Shown: positions 1-8,404, counted from the first letter of the stretch. The stretch: 64,000 nt of DNA from Streptomyces sp. ICBB 8177 (GCF_003144095.1 NZ_NSKH01000023.1:62001-126000), one strand, 5' to 3'. Numbers and translations are program-made. Notes: a model not told the origin generated them from the letters alone.

Positions 1-42
1 ACGATCAAGGCGGTCCTGGTGGCGACGCTCGCCGGTCGGTGA
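1..42 (+). CDS. 3' end of an unidentified CDS
   Basis: The first 42 bases read in one frame as 13 residues (TIKAVLVATLAGR) and a TGA stop. Composition is consistent with a gene entering from the left edge. Too little remains to name a product. It lies upstream of, and in the same direction as, the enoyl-CoA hydratase-like gene. Confidence 0.35.
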   Translation, partial: TIKAVLVATLAGR

Positions 43-100
43 GCGCTCGCGGCCGGGCGAGGGGCACCGTCCGGCGCGGCGAACCCGGATGTGTCGCCCT

Positions 101-129
101 CGTGACGCCGGTCACGATGCGGTGATAAC
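101..129 (+). promoter_or_regulatory. Candidate promoter with operator-like dyad upstream of the aromatic-CoA genes
   Basis: A perfect inverted repeat CGTGAC-GCCG-GTCACG lies at 101-116. A -10-like GATAAC follows at 124-129, about 50 bases before the ATG at 178, so the dyad would occupy the -35 area. Operator function is inferred; the PaaX-type protein encoded at 3968-4855 is the obvious local candidate to bind it. Confidence 0.35.
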
Positions 130-177
130 TTCGCAGGGCGGGCGACCGCCTCTCCGTCCTGCGAAGGAGGCCATGCC

Positions 178-1005
178 ATGAGTCCGATGCGAGGCTCCGC
201 GAGCACCACCGAGGAGTGGCGCCATCTGCGGCTGTCGCACGCGGACGGGGTCACCACGGTCACCCTCGACCGCCCGGACAAGCTCAACGCCCTCACCTTC
301 GGCGCCTACGCCGACCTGCGCGACCTGCTCCCCGAGCTGGCCCGCGACGGCCGCACCCGGGCCCTGGTCCTCGGCGGCGAGGGCCGCGGCTTCTGCTCCG
401 GCGGCGACGTCGACGAGATCATCGGCGCCACGCTGGACATGGGCGCCGGTGAGCTGCTGGAGTTCACCCGCATGACCGGGCAGGTGGTGCGCGCGCTGCG
501 GGAGTGCCCGTTCCCGGTGGTGGCCGCCATCCACGGCATCGCGGCGGGCGCGGGCTCGGTGCTGGCGCTGGCCTGCGACTTCCGGGTGGTCGAGCGCTCC
601 GCGCGGTTCGCGTTCCTGTTCACCCGCGTCGGGCTGTCCGGCGCCGACATGGGCGCCGCCTACCTGCTGCCGAGGGTCGTCGGCCTCGGCCACGCCACCC
701 GGCTGCTCATGCTGGGCGAGCCGGTCGGTTCCGAGGAGGCCCAACGCATCGGCCTGGTCAGCGAGTTGACCGAGGACGGCCGGGCGGGGGAGGCCGCCGC
801 CGCGCTCGCCGGACGGCTGGCGCAGGGCCCCGCACTCGCCTACGCGCAGACCAAGGCCCTGCTCACCGCCGAACTCGACATGCCGCTCGGCGCCGCCATC
901 GAGATGGACGCGGCGACCCAGGCCCTGCTGATGACCAGCGCGGACTACGCCGAGTTCCACGCCGCGTTCACCGGGAAACGGCCGCCGAAGTGGGAGGGGC
1001 GGTAG
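178..1005 (+). CDS. Enoyl-CoA hydratase/isomerase family protein
   Basis: 275-residue crotonase-fold protein. The oxyanion-hole segments are visible as FCSGGD (residues 72-77) and GIAAGAGS (120-127), followed by the family's LPRVVG helix. The two glutamates of a classical hydratase are not obvious: the usual GGGCE position reads GAGSV, and the second region carries an aspartate (GADMG, about 156-160). An isomerase or ring-opening role on a CoA ester is therefore as likely as simple hydration. The ATG at 178 has a GAAGGAGG ribosome site at 163-170. The next gene starts two bases after the stop, so the two are probably cotranscribed. Context points to the lower part of an aryl-CoA degradation pathway. 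Confidence 0.85.
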   Translation: MSPMRGSASTTEEWRHLRLSHADGVTTVTLDRPDKLNALTFGAYADLRDLLPELARDGRTRALVLGGEGRGFCSGGDVDEIIGATLDMGAGELLEFTRMTGQVVRALRECPFPVVAAIHGIAAGAGSVLALACDFRVVERSARFAFLFTRVGLSGADMGAAYLLPRVVGLGHATRLLMLGEPVGSEEAQRIGLVSELTEDGRAGEAAAALAGRLAQGPALAYAQTKALLTAELDMPLGAAIEMDAATQALLMTSADYAEFHAAFTGKRPPKWEGR

Positions 1006-1007
1006 CC

Positions 1008-3287
1008 GTGCCCGGGCCGCTGCGCGTCGCGGTCGTCGGCGCGGGCCCCGGCGGGCTGTACGCGGCGGCGCTGCTCAAACGGCTCGACCCGGCCCGTGAG
1101 ATCACCGTGTGGGAACGCAACCCGCCCGACGAGACCTTCGGCTTCGGCGTCGTGCTGTCCGACGAGACCCTCGGCGGCATCGAGCACGCCGACCCGGTGG
1201 TGTACGAGGCGCTGCGCGGCGAGTTCGTGCGCTGGGACGCCATCGACGTGGCGCACGCGGGCAGTGTGGTGCGCTCCGGCGGCCACGGCTTCGCGGCGCT
1301 GAGCAGGCACCGGCTGCTGGCGATCCTCCAGGACCGCTGCCGGGCCCTGGGCGTGCGGCTGAACTTCCGCCAGGAGGCGCCACCGGTAGGCGAGTTGTCG
1401 AAGTCGTACGACCTCGTGATCGCCGCGGACGGGGTGCGCAGCACCACCCGCGACGCGTACGCCGACGTCTTCCGTCCCCACCTGACCACCCACCGCTGCC
1501 GCTACATCTGGCTCGCGGCCGACTTCGCGCTCGACTCCTTCCGCTTCGAGACGGCGCGGACCGGGGCGGGCCTGATGCTCGCGCACGGCTACCCCTTCGG
1601 GGCGTCGCACAGCACGTTCATCGTGGAGATGCGCGAGGAGGTGTGGCGGCGCGCCGGGCTCGACCTGATGGACGAGGACGCCTCGATCGCCGCCTGCGAG
1701 AAGTACTTCGCGCCGCTGCTCGACGGCCACCGGCTGTCCGGCAACCGCTCGCGCTGGACGGCGTTCACCACCGTCGTCAACGACACCTGGCGGGCCGGGA
1801 ACGTCGTCCTGCTCGGCGACGCCGCCCACACCGCGCACTTCTCCATCGGCTCCGGCACCAAACTCGCCATGGAGGACGCCCTCGCGCTCGCCGCCACCGT
1901 GGCCGAACAGCAAGGCGTGGACGCCGCGTTGGCCGCGTACGAGCGGGAGCGCAGGCCGGTCGTCGCCAGCACGCAGCGCGCCGCCGCCGCGAGCCTGGAG
2001 TGGTTCGAGGAACTGGAGCAGTACGCGGGGCAGCCCAGGCGGCAGTTCGCCTTCAACCTCCTCACCCGCAGCCGCCGCGTCACCCACGACAACCTGCGCC
2101 TGCGCGATGCCGCCTTCACCGCCGCCGTGGAGGCCGACGCCGGTCTCCCGGAGGGCACCCCGCCGATGTTCACCCCCTTCACCCTGCGCGGCCTGACCCT
2201 GCGCAACCGCGTCGTGGTCTCCCCGATGGACATGTACTCGTCGGTGGACGGCACACCGGGCGACTTCCACCTCGTCCACCTCGGCGCCCGCGCGCTGGGC
2301 GGCGCGGGACTGGTGATGACCGAGATGGTCTGCGTCAGCGAACGCGGCCGGATCACTCCCGGCTGCGCGGGGCTGTACGCGGACGAGCACGAGCAGGCGT
2401 GGAAACGCGTCGTGGACTTCGTGCACGGCCGGTCGACCGCCGCGATCGGTCTGCAACTCGGCCACAGCGGACGCAAGGGCTCGACCCGCCTGATGTGGGA
2501 GGGCATCGACCAACCGCTGGCGGACGGCAACTGGCCGCTGGCCGCCGCCTCACCGCTGCCCTACCGGCCGGGCGTCAACCAGGTCCCGCACGAACTCGAC
2601 GCGCCCGGACTCGCCGCGATCCGCGAGGAGTTCGTCCGCGCGGCGGAACGCGGCGCCCGCGCGGGCTTCGACCTGCTCGAACTCCACTGCGCGCACGGCT
2701 ACCTGCTCAGCGGCTTCCTGTCCCCCCTGACCAACCGCCGCACCGACGCCTACGGCGGCGACCTCGCCGGCCGCCTGCGCTTCCCCCTCGAAGTCTTCGA
2801 CGCCGTACGGGAGGTGTGGCCCGGGGAGCGCCCGATGACGGTGCGGATCTCGGCCACCGACTGGGCGGAGGGCGGCACCACGGCCGACGACGCGGTGGAG
2901 ATCGCCCGCGCCTTCAGGGCCCACGGCGCGGACGCCATCGACGTCTCCACCGGCCAGGTCGTCCCCGACGAGCGCCCCGCGTTCGGCCGCTCCTACCAGA
3001 CCCCGTACGCCGACCGCATCCGCAACCGCCTGGGCGTCCCGGTCATCGCGGTGGGCGCGATCTCCAGCTGGGACGACGTCAACTCCCTGATCCTGGCGGG
3101 CAGAGCCGACCTGTGCGCACTGGCCCGCCCCCACCTGTACGACCCGAACTGGACCCTCCACGCGGCAGCCGACCAGGGGTACGAGGGCCCAGGAGCCCCC
3201 TGGCCCCTCCCGTACCAGGCGGGCAGCCGCAAGCCGCCGACGGGCCGAACGGACGGACCCAAGCCACGGCTGACGCTGCCGAGTTGA
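1008..3287 (+). CDS. Bifunctional aryl-CoA monooxygenase / OYE-type reductase (anthraniloyl-CoA monooxygenase or salicylyl-CoA 5-hydroxylase family)
   Basis: 759 residues in two fused enzymes. Residues 1 to about 380 are a class A FAD monooxygenase, with VVGAGPGGLYAA near residue 9 and the second FAD motif GDAAHTAH near 269. From about 386 an old-yellow-enzyme/NADH:flavin oxidoreductase TIM barrel begins (PMFTPFTLRGLTLRNR), with HCAHGYLLSGFLSP and a C-terminal AVGAIS segment. The same fusion is known in 2-aminobenzoyl-CoA monooxygenase/reductase of Azoarcus, which hydroxylates and then reduces the ring of anthraniloyl-CoA, and in proteins annotated salicylyl-CoA 5-hydroxylase. The RidA and aryl-CoA ligase genes nearby favour anthranilate. 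The GTG start at 1008 is two bases after the upstream stop, indicating translational coupling. Confidence 0.87.
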   Translation: MPGPLRVAVVGAGPGGLYAAALLKRLDPAREITVWERNPPDETFGFGVVLSDETLGGIEHADPVVYEALRGEFVRWDAIDVAHAGSVVRSGGHGFAALSRHRLLAILQDRCRALGVRLNFRQEAPPVGELSKSYDLVIAADGVRSTTRDAYADVFRPHLTTHRCRYIWLAADFALDSFRFETARTGAGLMLAHGYPFGASHSTFIVEMREEVWRRAGLDLMDEDASIAACEKYFAPLLDGHRLSGNRSRWTAFTTVVNDTWRAGNVVLLGDAAHTAHFSIGSGTKLAMEDALALAATVAEQQGVDAALAAYERERRPVVASTQRAAAASLEWFEELEQYAGQPRRQFAFNLLTRSRRVTHDNLRLRDAAFTAAVEADAGLPEGTPPMFTPFTLRGLTLRNRVVVSPMDMYSSVDGTPGDFHLVHLGARALGGAGLVMTEMVCVSERGRITPGCAGLYADEHEQAWKRVVDFVHGRSTAAIGLQLGHSGRKGSTRLMWEGIDQPLADGNWPLAAASPLPYRPGVNQVPHELDAPGLAAIREEFVRAAERGARAGFDLLELHCAHGYLLSGFLSPLTNRRTDAYGGDLAGRLRFPLEVFDAVREVWPGERPMTVRISATDWAEGGTTADDAVEIARAFRAHGADAIDVSTGQVVPDERPAFGRSYQTPYADRIRNRLGVPVIAVGAISSWDDVNSLILAGRADLCALARPHLYDPNWTLHAAADQGYEGPGAPWPLPYQAGSRKPPTGRTDGPKPRLTLPS

Positions 3288-3294
3288 AGGGCAG

Positions 3295-3852
3295 TTATTG
3301 GAAGACGGAGGTGTCCAGCGAGAAGTCGAACGGATCCGGCAGGTCCAGCGGCTTGCCGAAGGCGACGCGAACGTCCTCGATGTAGTCGCCGTCCTGCGGA
3401 TCGCTGAACAGCGTGACGGTGCCCTTGCCACGGTCGACGAGCAAGTAAAACGGAATGCCGCAGGCGGCGTAGCCACGCCGCTTGGTGCTGCGATCTTCCT
3501 GTGCGCGGGTCGAGGTGACCTCGATGGTCATCACGACTCCTTCCGGTCCGGACCAGGACTCGCGCCCCCGCAGCGCCCCTCTCGGCGCCACCGTGGCGTC
3601 CGGGATGAACCGGCCGAGTGGCGTGATCAGGCCCTTGTTGCCGGGCGCGTAGAGGTCGGCGGCCGAATTCCTGGCGATCTGCCATTGCAGGTTGCCGATG
3701 GCGTCCTCGTGGTCACCGTCAGGCGGCGGAGTCACGATGATCTCCCCCTCGATCAGTTCGGCGCGGTAGCCAGGGGGCACCGTCAGATCGAGGAAGCCAG
3801 CCAGCACAGCATCCTCCGCAGGGTGCGGGCGCTCGGCCGAGGGCATCGCCAT
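3295..3852 (-). CDS. Uma2 family (DUF820) putative restriction-endonuclease-fold protein
   Basis: 185 residues with the Uma2 pattern: an N-terminal helix, ELIEGEIIVTPPP, then PDATVAPRG and VVMTIEVTS ahead of a lysine-containing KRRGYAACGIPFYLLVD segment, forming the PD-(D/E)XK-like core. The family is abundant in streptomycetes and cyanobacteria and its function is unproven. I chose ATG 3852 because GAGGAGGT lies 7 bases upstream; ATGs at 3879 and 3876 precede that ribosome site. It converges on the catabolic operon with only 7 bases between stops. It has no evident link to aromatic degradation and may be an insertion into the cluster. Confidence 0.8.
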   Translation of the reverse strand: MAMPSAERPHPAEDAVLAGFLDLTVPPGYRAELIEGEIIVTPPPDGDHEDAIGNLQWQIARNSAADLYAPGNKGLITPLGRFIPDATVAPRGALRGRESWSGPEGVVMTIEVTSTRAQEDRSTKRRGYAACGIPFYLLVDRGKGTVTLFSDPQDGDYIEDVRVAFGKPLDLPDPFDFSLDTSVFQ

Positions 3853-3967
3853 CACGCATACCTCCTCGATCGTCATCATTCCGCTCCGATGTGGTCAGGA
3901 TAGGTCCCGGCCGTTGACCGGCGGGCGCACGTCCTGGAAACGATCACCCGGCGCGATGGTCACGCCA

Positions 3968-4855
3968 TCACGCCATCCGATGAACGTCCCGGACGAAGTC
4001 CGCTCCCGCCTCGCGCAAGCGGGTGTGCAGGGCGGTGAAGACCCGGGACGCCTCCGCGCCGGGCCAGTCCGCCGGGAGGAGGCGGGGCGGAAGGCCCGGG
4101 TCCGCGTAGGGGAGGCGGCGCCAGGAGTCCAGGACGCGCAGGTAGTCGCCGAAGGCCTCGCGCGGTGGGGTGTCCCGGCGGCGCGACCACGCGGCCAGCA
4201 GCGGTTCGGCGCAGGACAGGAACGCGCGGTGCTGCCGCGCGATGCCGTCCAGGTCCCACCACCGCCGCACCGCCCCCACCGTCGGCTCGAAGCCCAGGTG
4301 CGCGCCGCGGAACAGGTCGACGTAGGGCGAAAGACCGAGGCGGTCCAGCGTGTGCCGGGCCTCCTCGTACAGGTGCGCCGGCGCGATCCACACCCCCGGC
4401 GCCGCCGTGCCGAAGCCGAGCCGGGCCAGGCGCGAGCGCAGCAGGTGCCGCTTGTGGCGTTCGGACTCCGGCACGGAGAAGACCACCAGCACCCACGCGT
4501 CCTCCGGCTCGGGATGCCCGTAGACGCGCCGGTCGCCGTCGGCCAGCAGTTCCGCCGCGTCGCGGGACAGCGCGTACGCCGCCGACCCCGCGACCTTCTC
4601 CGGCACCAGCAGCCCGCGCCGCTTCAGCCGCGAGACCGCCGACCGCACCGACGGCGCGCCCGCCCCCGCCGCGTCCATCAGCCGGATCAGCGAGGCGACC
4701 GCGATCCGCCCGCCCCCGCCGTCCCGCTCGCGGCCGTACGCGCCGAAGTAGGTCAGGATCAGCGACCCCGGGGTGTGCGCGGCCTCGGCGATACCCGCGC
4801 CCGCGACCCCGGTGTCTTCCCGTGCGTTCACGGCGTCTGCGTTCACGGCGTCCAC
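3968..4855 (-). CDS. PaaX family transcriptional regulator
   Basis: 295 residues. An N-terminal winged-helix region (SLILTYFGAYGRE to SAVSRLKRRGLLV, about 30-85) is followed by the PaaX central and C-terminal domains (WVLVVFSVPESERHKRHLLRSRLARLGFG is the diagnostic stretch, about 120-148). PaaX proteins repress aryl-CoA catabolic genes and are released by the CoA thioester. It lies 23 bases downstream of the aryl-CoA ligase gene on the same strand, so the two probably share a transcript. The first residues contain a perfect DAVNA-DAVNA duplication caused by a 15-bp tandem repeat, so the true start may be slightly downstream. The ligand is probably the CoA ester made by the neighbouring ligase. 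Confidence 0.85.
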   Translation of the reverse strand: MDAVNADAVNAREDTGVAGAGIAEAAHTPGSLILTYFGAYGRERDGGGGRIAVASLIRLMDAAGAGAPSVRSAVSRLKRRGLLVPEKVAGSAAYALSRDAAELLADGDRRVYGHPEPEDAWVLVVFSVPESERHKRHLLRSRLARLGFGTAAPGVWIAPAHLYEEARHTLDRLGLSPYVDLFRGAHLGFEPTVGAVRRWWDLDGIARQHRAFLSCAEPLLAAWSRRRDTPPREAFGDYLRVLDSWRRLPYADPGLPPRLLPADWPGAEASRVFTALHTRLREAGADFVRDVHRMA

Positions 4856-4878
4856 GCGCTCACTCTAGGCAGTCCGCC

Positions 4879-6558
4879 TCACCCGCCCGCGCCCGGCTCC
4901 CGCAGGCGGAAGCGCTGCACCTTCCCCGTCGGGGTGCGCGGCAGCGCGTCGGTGAACACGATCTCGCGCGGGCACTTGTACGGCACGATCTCGCCCTTGG
5001 TGAACTCCCGCAGCGCCGCCGCCGTCGCCTCGCCGCCCGGCACGCCGTCGCGCAGGACCACGAACGCCCGGGCGATCTGGCCGCGTTCGGCGTCCGGCAC
5101 GCCGACCACCGCCGCCTCCCGCACGTCCGGGTGGCGCAGCAGCGCCTCTTCCACCTCCGGGGCCGCGATGTTGTACCCGGCGGAGATGATCATGTCGTCG
5201 GCCCGGGCGACGTAGGTGAAGTAGCCGTCCGCGTCGCGCACATACGTGTCGCCGGTGAGGTTCCAGCCGTCGCGCACGTAGTCGCGCTGGCGCTCGTCGG
5301 CCAGGTAGCGGCAGCCGGTCGGGCCGCGCACCGCCAGCAGCCCCGGCTCGCCGTCCGGCACCGGCTCCATGGTCGCGCCGTCGACGACCCGCGCCTCGTA
5401 GCCGGGGACGGCGACGCCGGTCGTGCCCGGGCGTATCGCGTCGTCGGCCGCCGAGATGAAGATGTGCAGCATCTCGGTGGCGCCGATGCCGTTGACGATG
5501 CTCAGCCCGGTCCGCTGGCGCCAGGCGTGCCAGGTGGCGGCGGGCAGGTTCTCCCCGGCCGACACGCAGCGCCGCAGCGAGGCGACGTCGTACGCGCCCG
5601 GCTCGGCCTCCAGCTTCGCCAGCATCGCCCGGTACGCGGTCGGTGCGGTGAACACCACGCTCACCCGGTGTCGCCCGATCGCCGCCAGGAGTTGCTCGGG
5701 GTGGGCGTCCTCCAGCAGCAGCGAGGAGGCGCCGGCGCGCAGCGGGAAGACCACGAGCCCGCCCAGGCCGAAGGTGAAGCCCAGCGGCGGGGTCCCGGCG
5801 AAGACGTCGTCGGCCCGCGGGCGCAGCACCCGCGCCGAGAAGGTGTCGGCGATCACCAGCAGATCGCGGTGGAAGTGCGTGCAGCCCTTCGGCCGGCCGG
5901 TCGTGCCCGAGGTGAAGGCGATCAGCGCGACGTCGTCCGCCGAGGTCTCCACCGCCTCGTAGCGGTCCGGCCGCCCGGCCGCGAGGCTGAGCAGGTCCGT
6001 CGCCGACTCGCCCCCGTACGCGGTCACCCGCAGCCCGGGCACCCGCGCCTTCACCAGGTCGTCGAGCGCCCGCACGTCGCACAGCGCGTGCCGCACCCGC
6101 GCGATGTCGCAGATCACCGCCAGTTCGTGCGGACGCTGCGCCGCCAGCACGGTCACCGCGACCGCGCCCGCCTTCAGCACCGCGAACCAGCAGGCCACCA
6201 GCCACGGCGTGGTCGGCCCGCGCAGCAGCACCCGGTTGCCCGGCACCACCCCGAGGTCGTCGGTGAGCACGTGCGCGATGCGGTCGGAGGCGGCCCGCAG
6301 TTCGTCGTACGACCACACCTCGCCGCCCGGCATCCGCAGGCACGGGCGGTCGGGCCCGAGCCGCCGCGCGGTGGCGTCCAGCAGCTCGACGGCGCAGTTG
6401 AGCCGGTCCGGGTAGCGCAGCCCGGCCGCTTCCAGGGGCAGGTCGGGCCACTGGTCGCGGGGCGGCAGGTGGTCGCGGGGAAAGGTGTCCAGGTGCGCGG
6501 AGGGCAGCAGCGGCGGACAGCGAGGCGGACTGTGCGGCGGGTCAGGCAACAGGTCCAT
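4879..6558 (-). CDS. Aryl-CoA ligase (2-aminobenzoate/benzoate-CoA ligase-like)
   Basis: 559-residue acyl-adenylate-forming enzyme. It carries the P-loop TSGTTGRPKG at 216-225, the core GIGATEM and TGDTYVRDADGYF motifs, and the C-terminal catalytic lysine in PTGKVQR (K546). Family members activate an aromatic acid with ATP and then form the CoA thioester. The closest functional class by motifs and context is benzoate/2-aminobenzoate-CoA ligase. It is transcribed with the paaX-type gene, divergently from the acyl-CoA dehydrogenase gene. It would supply the substrate of the monooxygenase/reductase. Substrate identity is inferred from neighbours only. Confidence 0.85.
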   Translation of the reverse strand: MDLLPDPPHSPPRCPPLLPSAHLDTFPRDHLPPRDQWPDLPLEAAGLRYPDRLNCAVELLDATARRLGPDRPCLRMPGGEVWSYDELRAASDRIAHVLTDDLGVVPGNRVLLRGPTTPWLVACWFAVLKAGAVAVTVLAAQRPHELAVICDIARVRHALCDVRALDDLVKARVPGLRVTAYGGESATDLLSLAAGRPDRYEAVETSADDVALIAFTSGTTGRPKGCTHFHRDLLVIADTFSARVLRPRADDVFAGTPPLGFTFGLGGLVVFPLRAGASSLLLEDAHPEQLLAAIGRHRVSVVFTAPTAYRAMLAKLEAEPGAYDVASLRRCVSAGENLPAATWHAWRQRTGLSIVNGIGATEMLHIFISAADDAIRPGTTGVAVPGYEARVVDGATMEPVPDGEPGLLAVRGPTGCRYLADERQRDYVRDGWNLTGDTYVRDADGYFTYVARADDMIISAGYNIAAPEVEEALLRHPDVREAAVVGVPDAERGQIARAFVVLRDGVPGGEATAAALREFTKGEIVPYKCPREIVFTDALPRTPTGKVQRFRLREPGAGG

Positions 6559-6634
6559 GGCGGGTGCGCCCCTTTGCGCCGGGCCGAGAGGGTGGCGGTG
6601 AGCGGTTTTTCCGGCCGTGCGAATGCGAAATCAG

Positions 6635-6652
6635 CGTAACGTGATGGTGACG
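6635..6652. promoter_or_regulatory. Operator-like imperfect dyad in the ligase/dehydrogenase divergent region
   Basis: CGTAAC-GTGATG-GTGACG forms a CGTnAC(6)GTnACG dyad in the 251-base region between the divergent ligase and acyl-CoA dehydrogenase genes. It shares the CGTnAC half-site with the dyad at 101-116, but the spacers differ (6 against 4). Binding by the local PaaX protein is a guess. Confidence 0.3.
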
Positions 6653-6809
6653 ACAGTCAACAGGCCGCGATACGGAGGATGGCGCGCGGACGCCCGGGGA
6701 AGTAAGGCAACCGGGCCCCAGGGCCGACCGACCGCCCTCGGCCGGGAACCTCCCCAGCGGCCGGGAAGCCCCCGGGCGGCCGGGGAACCGCCAAGCGAAG
6801 GAGACCGCA

Positions 6810-7931
6810 GTGCCGGGATTCGCGCTCGATCCGGAGCAGCAGATGTGGTGCGAACGCGTGCGCGGTCAGGCCGCGCACCGGCTGCGCCCGATCGCGGAGA
6901 AGGGCGAGCCGGGCCGGGTCAATCGGCCGCTGCTGGCCGAGCTCGGCCGCCTCGGCCTGCTGGACCGCCTCTTCCCGCACCAGGGCAGGCCGTCCGCCAC
7001 CGAACTGTGCCTGCTGCGCGAGTCGCTGGCCCGCGAGTGCACCGAGGCCGAGACCGCGCTCGCGTTGCAGGGTCTGGGCGGCCATCCGCTGCTGCGCTCG
7101 CCGAAGCTCGCCGCTCGCTGGCTGCCCGGGATCACGACGGGCGGCGTCGTGGCCGCGTTCGCGCTCACCGAGCCGGACGCCGGATCGGACGCGGCGGCGC
7201 TCTCCCTGCGGGCCGAACCCGCCCCGGACGGCGACGGCTGGCGGCTGACCGGCACCAAGTGCTGGATCTCCAACGCTCCCGAGGCCGACCTCTACACCGT
7301 CTTCGCCCGCACCACCCCGGGCGCGGGCTCGCGCGGCGTCACCGCCTTCGCCGTCCCCGCCGACCGCCCGGGCCTGACCGGCGAGCGCCTGGAGATGCTC
7401 TCCCCGCACCCCATCGGCCGCCTCGACTTCGACGCCGTGCCGGTCGGCCGCGAGGACGTGCTGGGGGAGGTCGACCACGGCTTCCGCGTCGCGATGAGCA
7501 CGCTCAACCTCTTCCGCCCCAGCGTCGGCGCGTTCGCCGTCGGGATGGCGCAGGCCGCGCTGGAGGCGGCCGTCGCCCACGCGGGCAGCCGCAGCGCCTT
7601 CGGCGGACCGCTCAAGGACCTCCAGTCGGTCGGCCACACGCTCGCCGAGATGGCCACCCGCACCGAGGCGGCCCGGCTTCTGGTGCTGGCCGCGGCGCGG
7701 GCGTACGACACCGGCGCGCCGGACATCGCCAAGCGCTCCGCCATGGCCAAGCTGTTCGCCACCGAGACCGCGCAGTACGTCGTCGACGCCGCCGTCCAAC
7801 TGCACGGCGCCCGCGCGCTGGAACGCGGTCACCTGCTGGAACACCTCTACCGCGAGGTGCGCGCACCGCGCGTCTACGAGGGCGCGACCGAGGTCCAGCG
7901 CAGCATCATCGCGAAGGAGTTGTACCGGTGA
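6810..7931 (+). CDS. Acyl-CoA dehydrogenase family protein
   Basis: 373 residues with the standard FAD acyl-CoA dehydrogenase layout: N-terminal helical domain, FALTEPDAGSDAA near residues 111-123, the beta-barrel motif GTKCWISNAP, and the C-terminal YEGATEVQRSIIAKELY containing the likely catalytic glutamate. GTG start with AAGGAGA about 10 bases upstream. The stop overlaps the GTG of the RidA gene (GTGA). In this context it would oxidise an alicyclic or ring-opened CoA intermediate in a beta-oxidation-like sequence. Confidence 0.87.
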   Translation: MPGFALDPEQQMWCERVRGQAAHRLRPIAEKGEPGRVNRPLLAELGRLGLLDRLFPHQGRPSATELCLLRESLARECTEAETALALQGLGGHPLLRSPKLAARWLPGITTGGVVAAFALTEPDAGSDAAALSLRAEPAPDGDGWRLTGTKCWISNAPEADLYTVFARTTPGAGSRGVTAFAVPADRPGLTGERLEMLSPHPIGRLDFDAVPVGREDVLGEVDHGFRVAMSTLNLFRPSVGAFAVGMAQAALEAAVAHAGSRSAFGGPLKDLQSVGHTLAEMATRTEAARLLVLAAARAYDTGAPDIAKRSAMAKLFATETAQYVVDAAVQLHGARALERGHLLEHLYREVRAPRVYEGATEVQRSIIAKELYR

Positions 7932-8326
7932 GCCTGGAACGCCTCAACCCGCCCGCGCTGTCCCCGGCGACCGGCTTCAGCCACGCGGTCACCGCGACGG
8001 GAGGCCGCCTGGTCTTCCTCGCCGGCCAGACCGCGCTGGACAGCGCGGGCCGCGTCGTCGGCACCACGCTCCCCGAGCAGTTCGAACGCGCCCTGCGCAA
8101 CCTCCTGGACGCCCTGACCGCGGCAGGCGGCACCCCCGCCGACCTGGCCCGCGTCACCGTCTACGCGAAGGACGTAGCCGCCTACCGAGCCGGTGCCCGC
8201 GAACTCGGCGCCGTCTGGCGGAAGTTGGCAGGCCGCGACTACCCGGCGATGGCGGTGGTGGGAGTGGTGCGGTTGTGGGACGAGGAGGCACTGGTCGAAC
8301 TGGACGGGATCGCGGTGGTGGAGTGA
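7928..8326 (+). CDS. RidA (YjgF/YER057c/UK114) family enamine/imine deaminase
   Basis: 132 residues with the RidA fold. GRLVFLAGQTALDSAGRVVG, then LRNLLDALTAAGGTPADLARVTVY, and a late AVVGVVRLWDEEALVELDGIAV make up the trimeric barrel. Canonical RidA carries an arginine before its 'vevd' strand that binds the substrate carboxylate; here the nearby residue is R in VVRLW. RidA proteins hydrolyse reactive enamines/imines to ketone and ammonia. It is coupled to the acyl-CoA dehydrogenase by a 4-base overlap. A deaminase is expected for an amino-substituted ring product, which favours an anthranilate rather than a salicylate substrate for this cluster. Confidence 0.82.
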   Translation: MSLERLNPPALSPATGFSHAVTATGGRLVFLAGQTALDSAGRVVGTTLPEQFERALRNLLDALTAAGGTPADLARVTVYAKDVAAYRAGARELGAVWRKLAGRDYPAMAVVGVVRLWDEEALVELDGIAVVE

Positions 8327-8339
8327 ACCGGACACGCGG

Positions 8340-8380
8340 CAGGGGAGCGGTGCGGGCAGGCTCCCGCGCCGACTCCCCTG
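8340..8380 (+). terminator. Hairpin terminator after the RidA gene
   Basis: A long stem of CAGGGGAG (8340-8347) with CTCCCCTG (8373-8380), continued inward by CGGTGCGGG against CCCGCGCCG around a CAGGCT loop. There is no U-tract, as is usual in streptomycetes. It lies between convergent genes and could serve both. Confidence 0.55.
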
Positions 8381-8404
8381 ACATGATGAGGATCTGTCGG
8401 CGCC

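Noticed and set aside
504-1007. N-terminal extension of the monooxygenase/reductase frame
   Set aside because: Arg/Gly-rich sequence overlapping the crotonase gene; the FAD motif sits at the correct distance from GTG 1008.
1008-3287. Salicylyl-CoA 5-hydroxylase as the specific product
   Set aside because: Kept only as a family alternative. No gentisate dioxygenase or salicylate-specific ligase is nearby, and the coupled RidA favours an amino substrate.
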